DNA from: Gammaproteobacteria bacterium
GTDB lineage: Bacteria; Pseudomonadota; Gammaproteobacteria; SZUA-152
DNA: 9,652 nucleotides
NCBI GenBank assembly: GCA_030613605.1
Contig: JAUWLO010000066.1
Span: 1 to 9,652, forward strand
Direction: 5' to 3'
Numbering within the stretch: position 1 is the first letter of the stretch; each line of letters starts with the position of its first letter. The position numbers and the translations under genes were made by a program. The notes under the pieces were generated by a model, which saw only the letters and a program-made list of their open reading frames with translations, made no database searches and was not told where the DNA came from. This document shows, one piece after another, positions 1-7,003 of the stretch.

Positions 1-45
1 AAAACTCACTACACCCATTTAACTAAAATCAGATTAAACAAAATT

Positions 46-1386
46 ATGTTTGAAAAAATTGTTATCGCTAATCGCGGAGAAATCGCACTGCGCATCTTGC
101 GCACCTGTAAAGAAATGGGCATCCACACGGTGGCTGTACACTCTGTTGCAGACAGCGATCTAAAACACGTCAAGCTTGCCGATGAAACCGTTTGCATAGG
201 ACCGGCCTCATCTCTGGAAAGTTATCTGAACATTCCGGCACTAATCAGCGCAGCCGAAGTCACTGATGCTGTGGCCATCCATCCCGGTTATGGTTTCCTG
301 GCAGAAAATGCCGACTTCGCAGAACGTGTTGAGCAAAGTGGTTTCACTTTCATTGGTCCAAAACCTGAAAGCATTCGACTCATGGGCGACAAGGTATCGG
401 CTATTAAAGCCATGAAAGATTCCGGCGTACCCTGTGTACCAGGCTCCGATGGCCCATTGGGAGACGACGCCGACACCAATACAAAATTAGCAAAAGGCAT
501 TGGTTACGCTATTATTATCAAAGCTGCAGCAGGCGGCGGCGGTCGTGGCATGCGGGTCGTACACAGCGAAGCTGCGTTACTTAATGCCATAGCCTTAACC
601 AAAACCGAAGCACTGAATACGTTTGGTAGTGATGTGGTTTACATGGAAAAATATCTGGAAAACCCGCGCCATATAGAAATCCAGGTATTGTCAGATCAAC
701 ACGGCAACGCCATTCACCTGGGTGAACGTGATTGCTCCATGCAACGTCGTCATCAGAAGGTTACCGAAGAAGCACCCGCTCCTGGAATAGACGAAGAGAC
801 ACGTGCCAGGATCGGTGGCCAGTGTGCGGAAGCCTGCCGTGAAATTGGTTATCGAGGCGCAGGCACGTTTGAATTTCTTTTTGAAGATGGCGAGTTTTAT
901 TTTATCGAAATGAACACCCGCATCCAGGTGGAGCATCCGGTTACCGAAATGATTACCGGGGTTGATCTGGTGAAAGAACAAATCCGCATCGCGGCAAATT
1001 TACCGCTGAGTTACGAGCAAAAAGACATCAAAATTCGCGGTCATGCTTTCGAGTGTCGCCTTAACGCAGAAGACCCCGAAACGTTTATGCCGTCTCCCGG
1101 TACCATTACCCAGTTCCATGCCCCAGGTGGCTTGGGCGTTCGTGTTGATTCACACATCTACAATGGTTACAAAGTTCCGCCGTTTTATGATTCCATGATC
1201 GGCAAACTCATTGTGCATGGTGATACCCGCGAGATCGCCATGGCGCGCATGCGCACCGCATTAAGTGAGTGCATTATCGAAGGCATCAAAACCAACATCC
1301 CATTGCAGCAGGACATCTTTAACGATGCTGCCTTCGCTACCGGCGGCACCAACATCCACTATTTAGAGAAGAAACTAGGACTGTAA
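46..1386 (+). CDS. accC: Biotin carboxylase, subunit of acetyl-CoA carboxylase
   Basis: The product carboxylates the biotin carried on AccB using ATP and bicarbonate, the first half-reaction of acetyl-CoA carboxylase in cytoplasmic fatty acid synthesis. The 446-residue protein aligns without gaps to my memory of E. coli AccC (449 residues), lacking only the last three. It has an N-terminal biotin carboxylase fold (IVIANRGEIA, residues 5-14), an ATP-grasp core and a C-terminal domain ending HYLEKKLGL. Family active-site residues are all present at E. coli numbering: K116, K159, the glycine-rich loop GGGGRGM (163-169), E201, H209, H236, K238, E276, E288, N290, R292, Q294, E296 and R338. The start is fixed by homology (MFEKIVIANRGE). 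The 45 nt upstream are AT-rich with no clear Shine-Dalgarno sequence. accB is expected immediately upstream, outside the window. The TAA stop lies inside the first arm of the inverted repeat that follows. Identity is essentially certain. Confidence 0.98.
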   Translation: MFEKIVIANRGEIALRILRTCKEMGIHTVAVHSVADSDLKHVKLADETVCIGPASSLESYLNIPALISAAEVTDAVAIHPGYGFLAENADFAERVEQSGFTFIGPKPESIRLMGDKVSAIKAMKDSGVPCVPGSDGPLGDDADTNTKLAKGIGYAIIIKAAAGGGGRGMRVVHSEAALLNAIALTKTEALNTFGSDVVYMEKYLENPRHIEIQVLSDQHGNAIHLGERDCSMQRRHQKVTEEAPAPGIDEETRARIGGQCAEACREIGYRGAGTFEFLFEDGEFYFIEMNTRIQVEHPVTEMITGVDLVKEQIRIAANLPLSYEQKDIKIRGHAFECRLNAEDPETFMPSPGTITQFHAPGGLGVRVDSHIYNGYKVPPFYDSMIGKLIVHGDTREIAMARMRTALSECIIEGIKTNIPLQQDIFNDAAFATGGTNIHYLEKKLGL

Positions 1387-1500
1387 AAAAGCAATGTTTA
1401 ATGCTGAGTGTTTAATGTTTAATCTTAGAACATAAAAGAACCTCACTTCCGTTGTTTAGCATTTATCATTAACCACTAAACATTCAACACTGCTTTTTTA
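1384..1500. repeat. Imperfect inverted repeat made of 7-bp units, between accC and prmA
   Basis: Two 45-nt arms (1384-1428 and 1456-1500) are reverse complements at 35 of 45 positions without gaps, around a 27-nt loop. The outermost 10 bp are perfect (TAAAAAAGCA with TGCTTTTTTA). Inside, arm 1 reads as five 7-bp units from 1394 to 1428 (ATGTTTA, ATGCTGA, GTGTTTA, ATGTTTA, ATCTTAG). Arm 2 holds five related units on the opposite strand, 1456-1490, for example TAAACAT and TAACCAC. The element takes in the accC stop codon and ends two bases before the prmA ATG. As RNA it could form a long hairpin ending in six U, so it may attenuate or terminate between the genes, but the U run is also the stem base. 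It could instead be a dispersed short repeat. The structure is seen directly; the function is inferred. Confidence 0.8.
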
Positions 1501-1502
1501 TC

Positions 1503-2399
1503 ATGCCCTGGCTGCAACTCACCTTTGAAACCACGCCTGACGACGCTGAGCAACTTTCCGATCTGCTAAGCGAGGCAGGCGCCAGTGCGGTCACCTTTCT
1601 GGACAGTGCCGACCAGCCACTTTATGAACCCCCTGTCGGCGAAACTCCCCTGTGGTCCCGTACCCGGGTGATGGGTTTGTTCGATGCCGCAACCGACATC
1701 AATCAAGTGGTGGAACAAATTTCTACCGAACTCACACCAAAACCTTTGCCCGACTGGCGAGTTTCACCACTGGAAGACAAGGACTGGGAACGTGAATGGA
1801 TGGAAAACTTCAAACCCATGTCATTCGGCGAACATTTGTGGATTATTCCCAGCTGGACTAAACCACCCCAACCCGACGCCATCAATATACTGCTCGACCC
1901 GGGCCTGGCCTTTGGCACCGGCACCCACCCGACCACTGCCCTGTGTCTGCAATGGCTGGATGAACACAATGCAACACTTGGCTCGATTCAATACGACGAA
2001 GTCATCGATTACGGCTGCGGTTCCGGCATTCTTGCCGTGGCGGCCGCAATGTTGGGCGCCAAGCACATCTGGGCAGTGGATAACGACCCACAGGCACTCA
2101 TCGCCACACACGACAACGCCACCAAGAACAGCGTTGCCGAGTCCATAGAAGCGGTATTACCTGAGGCCCTGCCAGACATCAAAACCCCACTGCTACTGGC
2201 CAACATTCTTGCCCAGCCATTGATGGATTTTGCCGATCGTTTTGCCCAACACGTCAGCCCGGGTGGTCATATTGTGCTGTCCGGCATTCTCGGCGATCAG
2301 GCCGAACAGGTAGCATCCTGTTACCGACCCTGGTTTGAGATGGAAGCTCCCGTTTTGCTGGATGGCTGGGTGCGATTGGCGGGTATTCGCCACTCATGA
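1503..2399 (+). CDS. prmA: Ribosomal protein L11 methyltransferase
   Basis: PrmA uses S-adenosylmethionine to trimethylate several amino groups of ribosomal protein L11 in the cytoplasm. The 298-residue product matches the family's usual length (E. coli about 293). The N-terminal L11-recognition domain opens MPWLQLTFET and is followed by the linker motif EDKDWEREWMENFKPM. The class I methyltransferase domain carries LDPGLAFGTGTHPTT (131-145), the SAM-binding loop DYGCGSGILA (169-178), the acidic loop AVDNDPQA after the next strand, and ANILA (233-237), the PrmA form of motif IV. The ATG is fixed by homology. It follows the inverted repeat directly and has no Shine-Dalgarno sequence, so initiation may be weak or depend on the hairpin state. 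accC-prmA adjacency is common in gammaproteobacteria and suggests cotranscription unless the repeat terminates transcription. Confidence 0.97.
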   Translation: MPWLQLTFETTPDDAEQLSDLLSEAGASAVTFLDSADQPLYEPPVGETPLWSRTRVMGLFDAATDINQVVEQISTELTPKPLPDWRVSPLEDKDWEREWMENFKPMSFGEHLWIIPSWTKPPQPDAINILLDPGLAFGTGTHPTTALCLQWLDEHNATLGSIQYDEVIDYGCGSGILAVAAAMLGAKHIWAVDNDPQALIATHDNATKNSVAESIEAVLPEALPDIKTPLLLANILAQPLMDFADRFAQHVSPGGHIVLSGILGDQAEQVASCYRPWFEMEAPVLLDGWVRLAGIRHS

Positions 2400-2423
2400 T
2401 CCCTGGCGGTCTTATTCCCACTG

Positions 2424-2443
2424 TTAGCGCCAAAAATCGCTAA
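2424..2443 (+). other. Small stem-loop after prmA
   Basis: TTAGCG (2424-2429) and CGCTAA (2438-2443) form a perfect 6-bp stem with an 8-nt loop, 25 nt after the prmA stop. No T run follows on the plus strand, so it is not a convincing intrinsic terminator. It could be a transcript-end or processing structure, or a chance palindrome. Confidence 0.35.
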
Positions 2444-2490
2444 TAAAACAATCAACTATTGGTCTTTTCTCAGGCTCTTTACCCTTAATT

Positions 2491-2515
2491 TTCGGCCAAA
2501 ACTGCCGAATATAAG
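2491..2515 (+). promoter_or_regulatory. Stem-loop plus -10-like box upstream of the 614-codon gene
   Basis: TTCGGC (2491-2496) and GCCGAA (2504-2509) form a perfect 6-bp stem with a 7-nt loop. It is followed at once by TATAAG (2510-2515), a five-of-six match to a sigma-70 -10 box. No good -35 hexamer sits 16-19 nt upstream. If the box is used, the palindrome lies in the promoter spacer, where an operator could sit, and the transcript would have a very short leader before the GTG at 2533 or ATG at 2545. This is a tentative reading. Confidence 0.3.
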
Positions 2516-2532
2516 GCAATGAACCCGGAAAA

Positions 2533-4377
2533 GTGTCACAAACTATGAATCCACTCAAGCTTCGCATGCCAAAACAGGGGCAAGCTCACCTCGATGCACA
2601 GCAGCCTCGCCCCAGTGAGCTGTCTGATTGGCTGAAGGCTCAACCTGCAGTCAATCTTCAGTCAACAGCGCCTTCGTTGCTAAATTTATTGCAGAAATAC
2701 AACCGCCGCTTAATGCCACCAGAAGCGCGCATGAGGGCGCTCACTCTTCTCAAGCCCGCCATTGATAAAGTTCTGAAGTTATTACGGGAAAAATATCAGG
2801 ACAAATCATTACCCCTGACTGAAAAAGCACGCGACCACTCAGACGTGTGCCTGCAATTTCTTGATGAATTGAGCTGTGGCTATAAAATTATAGTCACCCA
2901 AATGATTACCGAAAAAATTGACCATGATACGAACGCCAATATATTTACTGTTACCCTGTATTCAGCCATAGATCAGCTGGGCCAATTGTTACTGGAAAAT
3001 TATTCGCAATATCGCCCCTTGCTAAAAGGTCTGTGGGGAGAATTACATCGACTCTACCTGCTGGCAGAACAAAACAACCTGCACAACCAGGTTTTACCCA
3101 GCGACGAAAATGAACCCAATCCTTTGGCCACTATCCAGCACGCTTATTTACGGCTGTCATTACTTGCCCTGACTCAACCCAACCATTTAATGCCGGGACA
3201 GGCAGCCACTATTTATGAATATCTGGGAAAGTGGACAGCCGGCTGCCGCATGATTAAAAAGACCGACACTGCCGCAGAAGCCGGTGACATTGTCATTGAT
3301 CTGGCAGATGAACGTCCGCCCGCCATCGCAACGGGGCACGCCCGCTTCCGGCCGGTCAATGGTCGTTTTCTGGACATCATCAAATTACGGGCAAAGCTCG
3401 AAGACATCAGCAACAGCATCGATAAAAAACAAAGTGCTCATGTTCATGAAGTCACGCTAAACATCGCTGAACGTCTACAGCGAGACCTGCTCATCCGGCT
3501 CAACGATACCTGGCGCGGCCGTGCCGAACGGGAAGACGAACGCACAGAAGATGGCGAAAGCCAGATTAGTTTATGTGTCGGTCTGGATGCAGCACACCAC
3601 TTCAGCATCGGAGAACAGGAATATAATCCCGAGCGCGATGAGCTTTACATCCATCGGCCACAGCTGAGAAGCGAGAATGAGGGCCTGTCGCTTCTGGCAA
3701 AAAATGAAACTCCCTGGGACCTGGATCCTGCGGCCAGCAAAACCAGTGATGGTCTTGATCAGACCCGTCTGTCACGTTTTGAAGTAGAAACAGACGTGTG
3801 GGAAACCACCCATGACAGCAACATTCATGTTCGTGACATACGTGAAGCCACCTGGGCACATTTCCAGATGGGACCCTGGTTGCGGATAAATCAAAGCAAA
3901 GGCGGCATGTCATTGAAGCGCCTGCCGGAAAGTCAATCAAAGGTGCGAGTTGGATCCCTGGTGGCTTACCTCGATCATAGCGCGACTAAAATCTGGAAAA
4001 TCGGCATTGTGCGCTGGCTACAGGATTCGCAGGACAAAAGTTTTAACGTAGGAATAATGACTCTGGCCCAGAGCGGAATTCCCGTTGCAATACGTGCCAT
4101 CGGTGGCGCTGGCGCTGGCGGCGAGTATTTTCGCAGCCTGCTGGTGCGAAGTGTGCTCTCGGATGCCAAAACTGCGACCTTGCTGGTGCCCGCCAGCATT
4201 TACGATATTGGCACCCAATTAGTCCTCAACCTGCAAACTGAGCTAAAGTACCTGCGCCTGACTAAAATGGTCGAGACCACCAGCTCATTTTCACTGTTTG
4301 AATACAGGGAAATCTCCGTGCCACCGGCGGAGCAGGTTAAAATCGATGCACTGGGTCACAAAGAACAAACAACATGA
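2533..4377 (+). CDS. Uncharacterised 614-residue protein with possible divergent PilZ-like C-terminal domain
   Basis: I do not recognise a named family. The product has no signal peptide or membrane segment and is probably cytoplasmic. Residues about 40-240 look mainly helical (NLLQKYNRRLMPPEARM, a SCGYKIIV segment, then LRLSLLALTQP). A middle region has the motif CVGLDAAHHF (348-357). An acidic, low-complexity stretch leads to a beta-rich C-terminus with W-LRINQSKGGMSL, where N453-x-S455-x-x-G458 fits the PilZ signature [DN]xSxxG, followed by IWKIGIVRW (487-495). The usual PilZ RxxxR is not clear, so c-di-GMP binding is speculation. Two starts are possible: GTG at 2533 and ATG at 2545. Neither has well-spaced Shine-Dalgarno sequence, and the ATG is the more usual codon. 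The gene separates prmA from the zinc-ribbon gene, which are closer neighbours in some relatives. The reading frame is certain; the function is unknown. Confidence 0.85.
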   Translation: MSQTMNPLKLRMPKQGQAHLDAQQPRPSELSDWLKAQPAVNLQSTAPSLLNLLQKYNRRLMPPEARMRALTLLKPAIDKVLKLLREKYQDKSLPLTEKARDHSDVCLQFLDELSCGYKIIVTQMITEKIDHDTNANIFTVTLYSAIDQLGQLLLENYSQYRPLLKGLWGELHRLYLLAEQNNLHNQVLPSDENEPNPLATIQHAYLRLSLLALTQPNHLMPGQAATIYEYLGKWTAGCRMIKKTDTAAEAGDIVIDLADERPPAIATGHARFRPVNGRFLDIIKLRAKLEDISNSIDKKQSAHVHEVTLNIAERLQRDLLIRLNDTWRGRAEREDERTEDGESQISLCVGLDAAHHFSIGEQEYNPERDELYIHRPQLRSENEGLSLLAKNETPWDLDPAASKTSDGLDQTRLSRFEVETDVWETTHDSNIHVRDIREATWAHFQMGPWLRINQSKGGMSLKRLPESQSKVRVGSLVAYLDHSATKIWKIGIVRWLQDSQDKSFNVGIMTLAQSGIPVAIRAIGGAGAGGEYFRSLLVRSVLSDAKTATLLVPASIYDIGTQLVLNLQTELKYLRLTKMVETTSSFSLFEYREISVPPAEQVKIDALGHKEQTT

Positions 4378-4389
4378 CACTATTTACAG

Positions 4390-4438
4390 TAAACCCTAAA
4401 GTTCAAATACTAATACTCAAACACTAATATCCAGATCA
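4390..4438. repeat. Degenerate 7-bp/14-bp direct repeat array upstream of the zinc-ribbon gene
   Basis: Seven successive 7-bp units run from 4390 to 4438, for example TAAACCC, CAAATAC and CAAACAC, alternating with TAAT-type units. The 14-bp period is the clearest: AAANNCTAA occurs at 4391, 4405 and 4419 in exact 14-nt register, and 4403-4416 matches 4417-4430 at 12 of 14 bases. The common unit, near TAAACAC, is the reverse complement of the GTGTTTA unit in the accC-prmA repeat. The 9-mer at 4419-4427 differs by one base from 1471-1479. The array ends one base before the ATG of the next gene. Confidence 0.65.
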
Positions 4439-4439
4439 T

Positions 4440-5579
4440 ATGTTTACCCAATGCCCCAATTGTGAAACCACCTTTCAGGTCACGGCTGAACAGCTAAAGG
4501 CCGCCAATGGTGATGTGCGCTGCGGAGAATGTCTGACTGTCTTCAATGCTCTGGATAATTTAAGTGAAATAAAACCAGTCGGTGGGCATATGCCGACCCC
4601 TGACACTGAACGGGAATCAAATATCACCACTGGCGATACCAGCACCAGCATTGACAAAAACCTGGAAGATTTTTTTGGTGACCTGTTCGAGGATTCTCCA
4701 GACGAATCGTTTGATGAACCCATAGCCTACGCTAGCCCCGAAACCTCGACCGAAAACACAACCAAACCTGGCGGGGGATTTTTTTACGGAGCCAATGAAG
4801 CGACCATCGAGAAAATCCTGGAAGAGACCCCGGAAACAGCCACTAAAGATCACGCAGAAACAATTAATGAACCAGAACCCCTTGAGCCCCCCATTGAAGC
4901 TGACAATGGGCCTGAGGTCGATGAACTTTCAACAGACTTTGACTGGAAAACTGAACAAGCTGACACCGACACAAGCTCAGAAGGTAAAGACCTTGATAGC
5001 TTAAGCTCTGATAACAAAACCGAAGCAACCCAAATTACGAATGTTCCATCCGTCATCCTTGACGAGCTACAAGCCGCCAAAGCAGAACACCTCAAGCCCC
5101 CCAGCACTCCCTGGGTAGTGGGCAGCATTGTTTTGATGCTGGTATTTGTGCTTCAGGCCGTCTACTTTTCCCGCGACAGCCTGGCAAAAAATCCGTCCTA
5201 TCGACCACTTCTCACCAGTGCCTGTGATGTATTGGGCTGTGAAATAAACATTGCGTTTGATACCCGGCTCATTGAGATTATTGGTCGTGATGTTCGTACT
5301 CACCCGTCCTCCAAAAATGCATTGATTGCAGGCACCACGCTCATCAACAACGCCTCCTATGCCCAGCCCTACCCGCTACTCACACTTACTTTCTCTGATA
5401 TCACCGGCACCAAACTGGCGCAAAGACGCTTTACCCCCCGAGAGTACCTGCGTAGTGGCACAGATATAGCAGCCGGAATGCCATCAGAAGTCCCGGTACA
5501 GGTGGAGCTACACCTTGTCGATCCCGGCAAAGCAGCGGTTAACTTTGAGTTCATCGCCGAAGTTGACCCGCGGTCATAG
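4440..5579 (+). CDS. Zinc-ribbon, single-pass membrane protein (MJ0042-type zinc ribbon with DUF3426)
   Basis: The function of this family is not established. The 379-residue protein opens with a zinc ribbon, C5-x2-C8-x19-C28-x2-C31, of the MJ0042 type. A long linker (about 45-215) rich in Asp, Glu, Thr and Ser is probably disordered. One membrane helix follows (W225-S244, WVVGSIVLMLVFVLQAVYFS). The C-terminal domain (about 245-379) fits DUF3426 and holds a Cys pair, C262 and C267, that could form a disulphide if it faces the periplasm. Topology is inferred: zinc ribbon in the cytoplasm, DUF3426 outside. Genes of this type lie between prmA and dusB in other gammaproteobacteria. The ATG encodes the expected MFTQCPNC start, but no Shine-Dalgarno sequence precedes it; the repeat array does. 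Family assignment is confident, the role is unknown. Confidence 0.9.
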   Translation: MFTQCPNCETTFQVTAEQLKAANGDVRCGECLTVFNALDNLSEIKPVGGHMPTPDTERESNITTGDTSTSIDKNLEDFFGDLFEDSPDESFDEPIAYASPETSTENTTKPGGGFFYGANEATIEKILEETPETATKDHAETINEPEPLEPPIEADNGPEVDELSTDFDWKTEQADTDTSSEGKDLDSLSSDNKTEATQITNVPSVILDELQAAKAEHLKPPSTPWVVGSIVLMLVFVLQAVYFSRDSLAKNPSYRPLLTSACDVLGCEINIAFDTRLIEIIGRDVRTHPSSKNALIAGTTLINNASYAQPYPLLTLTFSDITGTKLAQRRFTPREYLRSGTDIAAGMPSEVPVQVELHLVDPGKAAVNFEFIAEVDPRS

Positions 5580-5618
5580 CCGCTCACTCATTATCCCCTA
5601 AAACACCTTTAATCCAGC

Positions 5619-5647
5619 ACCGGATCGGAGTAATATCGTCGATCGGT
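5619..5647 (+). other. Bulged stem-loop upstream of dusB
   Basis: ACCGGATCG (5619-5627) can pair with CGATCGGT (5640-5647) through eight base pairs with one bulged G and a 12-nt loop. It sits 35 nt before the dusB ATG in a 103-nt spacer that otherwise shows no clear promoter, terminator or Shine-Dalgarno sequence. It could be a leader structure or an operator-like dyad; chance is possible. Confidence 0.3.
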
Positions 5648-5682
5648 TTCGCTAAACAAATTATTCAAAAAGCTGTACAAAC

Positions 5683-6669
5683 ATGCACATAGGCCCTTAC
5701 ACACTGTCCAACCAACTCATCCTTGCCCCCATGGCAGGCGTGACAGACCGCCCTTTCCGGCAACTGTGTAAAAAGCTGGGCGCTGGCATGGCGGTATCCG
5801 AGATGGTCTCCTCCAATTCCCTGTTATGGGGTTCGGAGAAAACCAAACGTCGTGCCAATCATGACGGTGAAACCGATCCACGTTCAGTCCAAATAATGGG
5901 CGCTGACCCACAGATGATGGCCGATGCCGCACGCTATAATGCTGACAACGGTGCCCAGATTATTGATATCAACATGGGTTGCCCGGCCAAAAAGGTCTGT
6001 AACGTAGCTGCAGGTTCTGCACTACTGCAAAATGAAACGTTAGTAGGTAATATTCTGGATGCCGTTGTAGCGGCCGTGGATATACCGGTCACATTGAAAA
6101 TTCGTACCGGCTGGGATACCGAAAATCGCAATGGCGTAACTATCGCCCGTATTGCAGAAAGCTCAGGCATACAATCGCTGGCTGTACATGGGCGAACACG
6201 GGCCTGTGGTTATAAAGGGGAAGCGGAGTTTGATACCATTGCCGCTATCAAGGCTGCCATTAATATTCCACTGGTAGCCAATGGCGACATAACAACGCCC
6301 GAAAAGGCGAAAAAAGTATTAGACTACACCAAGGCGGATGCGGTAATGATCGGCAGAGCAGCTCAGGGACGACCCTGGATTTTTCGCGAAATCGACCATT
6401 ACCTGAAAACAGGAGAAAAATTGCCAGAACCGGAGACCAGTGAAGTACGGGATATTTTGCTCGAACATCTTCACAATCTTTATGAGTTCTACGGGGAATA
6501 TACGGGGGTGCGCATGGCGCGCAAACATATTTCCTGGTACAGCAAAGGGCAACGGCATGGAGCTGCTTTTCGCCAGGCAGTCAATAAGCTTGATACCGTT
6601 GAAGAACAACTACAAATAACAAAAAGCTTTTTCGAAGCATTGTTGGTTCAGGAGGAACTTGCAGCATGA
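5683..6669 (+). CDS. dusB: tRNA-dihydrouridine synthase B
   Basis: DusB is an FMN enzyme that reduces specific uridines of tRNA to dihydrouridine with NADPH (U17 in E. coli). The 328-residue product is close to the usual length (E. coli 321). The N-terminal TIM barrel begins LILAPMAGVTDRPFRQL (12-28) and carries VQIMGADP (69-76) and DINMGCPAKKVC (95-106), with C100 as the expected catalytic acid. FMN-contact motifs follow: LKIRTGW with K139, VHGRTR with H169, VANGDI (198-203) and MIGRAAQGRPW (222-232). The C-terminal helical domain includes RMARKHISWYSKG. C100 together with the fis linkage supports DusB over DusA or DusC. The ATG at 5683 fits homology, although its Shine-Dalgarno sequence is poor. 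The gene ends in ATGA shared with fis, the arrangement in which E. coli dusB and fis are cotranscribed. Confidence 0.96.
   Translation: MHIGPYTLSNQLILAPMAGVTDRPFRQLCKKLGAGMAVSEMVSSNSLLWGSEKTKRRANHDGETDPRSVQIMGADPQMMADAARYNADNGAQIIDINMGCPAKKVCNVAAGSALLQNETLVGNILDAVVAAVDIPVTLKIRTGWDTENRNGVTIARIAESSGIQSLAVHGRTRACGYKGEAEFDTIAAIKAAINIPLVANGDITTPEKAKKVLDYTKADAVMIGRAAQGRPWIFREIDHYLKTGEKLPEPETSEVRDILLEHLHNLYEFYGEYTGVRMARKHISWYSKGQRHGAAFRQAVNKLDTVEEQLQITKSFFEALLVQEELAA
6650..6656 (+). promoter_or_regulatory. Strong Shine-Dalgarno sequence for fis
   Basis: AGGAGGA lies inside the end of dusB, nine nt before the ATG at 6666. It is the only near-perfect ribosome binding site before a gene in this window, and it selects 6666 over the internal ATG at 6690 as the fis start. 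Confidence 0.85.
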
Positions 6670-6959
6670 CATTACATTTTCAAAGTACAATGAGTGACAT
6701 AAACGAACAAATGACAGACATGGAAAATCGGAACATGCCCTTAAGCGGCACCATAAAATCCATGCTGGAAGATTACTTCAACGATTTAGACGGGCATCCA
6801 CCTGCCGACCTGTATCAAATGGTTTTACAGGAGATAGAGCAACCCCTGCTAGAGAGCGTTCTACATTACACCAGAGGCAACCAGAGCAAGGCTGCTATTG
6901 TACTTGGCCTTAACCGCGGCACTCTGCGCAAGAAACTCAAGCAATACGATTTAAATTAA
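6666..6959 (+). CDS. fis: DNA-binding protein Fis, nucleoid-associated
   Basis: Fis is a small homodimeric DNA-bending protein that shapes the nucleoid and regulates rRNA, tRNA and many other promoters. The 97-residue product matches the usual 98. The N-terminal part (1-25) is variable, and the core has helices around GTIKSMLEDYFNDL and DLYQMVLQEIEQPLLESVL (48-66). The C-terminal helix-turn-helix, about 74-94, contains YTRGNQSKAA and LGLNRGTLRKKLKQY and is nearly identical to the family pattern. The start overlaps the dusB stop in ATGA and has a strong Shine-Dalgarno sequence, so translation is probably coupled to dusB but can also start strongly by itself. This fits a protein needed in large amounts during fast growth. 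A strong terminator follows. Confidence 0.98.
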   Translation: MTLHFQSTMSDINEQMTDMENRNMPLSGTIKSMLEDYFNDLDGHPPADLYQMVLQEIEQPLLESVLHYTRGNQSKAAIVLGLNRGTLRKKLKQYDLN

Positions 6960-6976
6960 TATCTCAGGAAACCTGG

Positions 6977-7003
6977 ACTCGGGGGCCGGTTTGGCCCCCG
7001 AGT
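6977..7003 (+). terminator. Rho-independent terminator after fis
   Basis: ACTCGGGGGCC (6977-6987) and GGCCCCCGAGT (6993-7003) form a perfect 11-bp stem, nine of the pairs G-C, with loop GGTTT. It begins 18 nt after the fis stop. The following tract TATTTGTG is only partly T, but the stem is very stable. A minor hairpin (CAGG/CCTG, 6965-6975) precedes it. This separates the dusB-fis unit from purH, which then needs its own promoter. The rest of the spacer to 7087 is AT-rich, and I see no convincing -35/-10 pair in it. Confidence 0.88.

Noticed and set aside
1384..1500. Simple intrinsic terminator as the full explanation of the accC-prmA hairpin
   Set aside because: The T run forms the stem base rather than a tail, the stem is AT-rich, and the hairpin abuts the prmA ATG. 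The heptad structure needs another explanation, although termination is not excluded.
1684..2148. 154-codon plus-strand frame inside prmA
   Set aside because: It is an out-of-frame shadow; the prmA motifs are intact in the main frame.
3602..3940. 112-codon minus-strand frame within the 614-codon gene
   Set aside because: It has no supporting motif or ribosome binding site and is antisense to an open frame of 1.8 kb.
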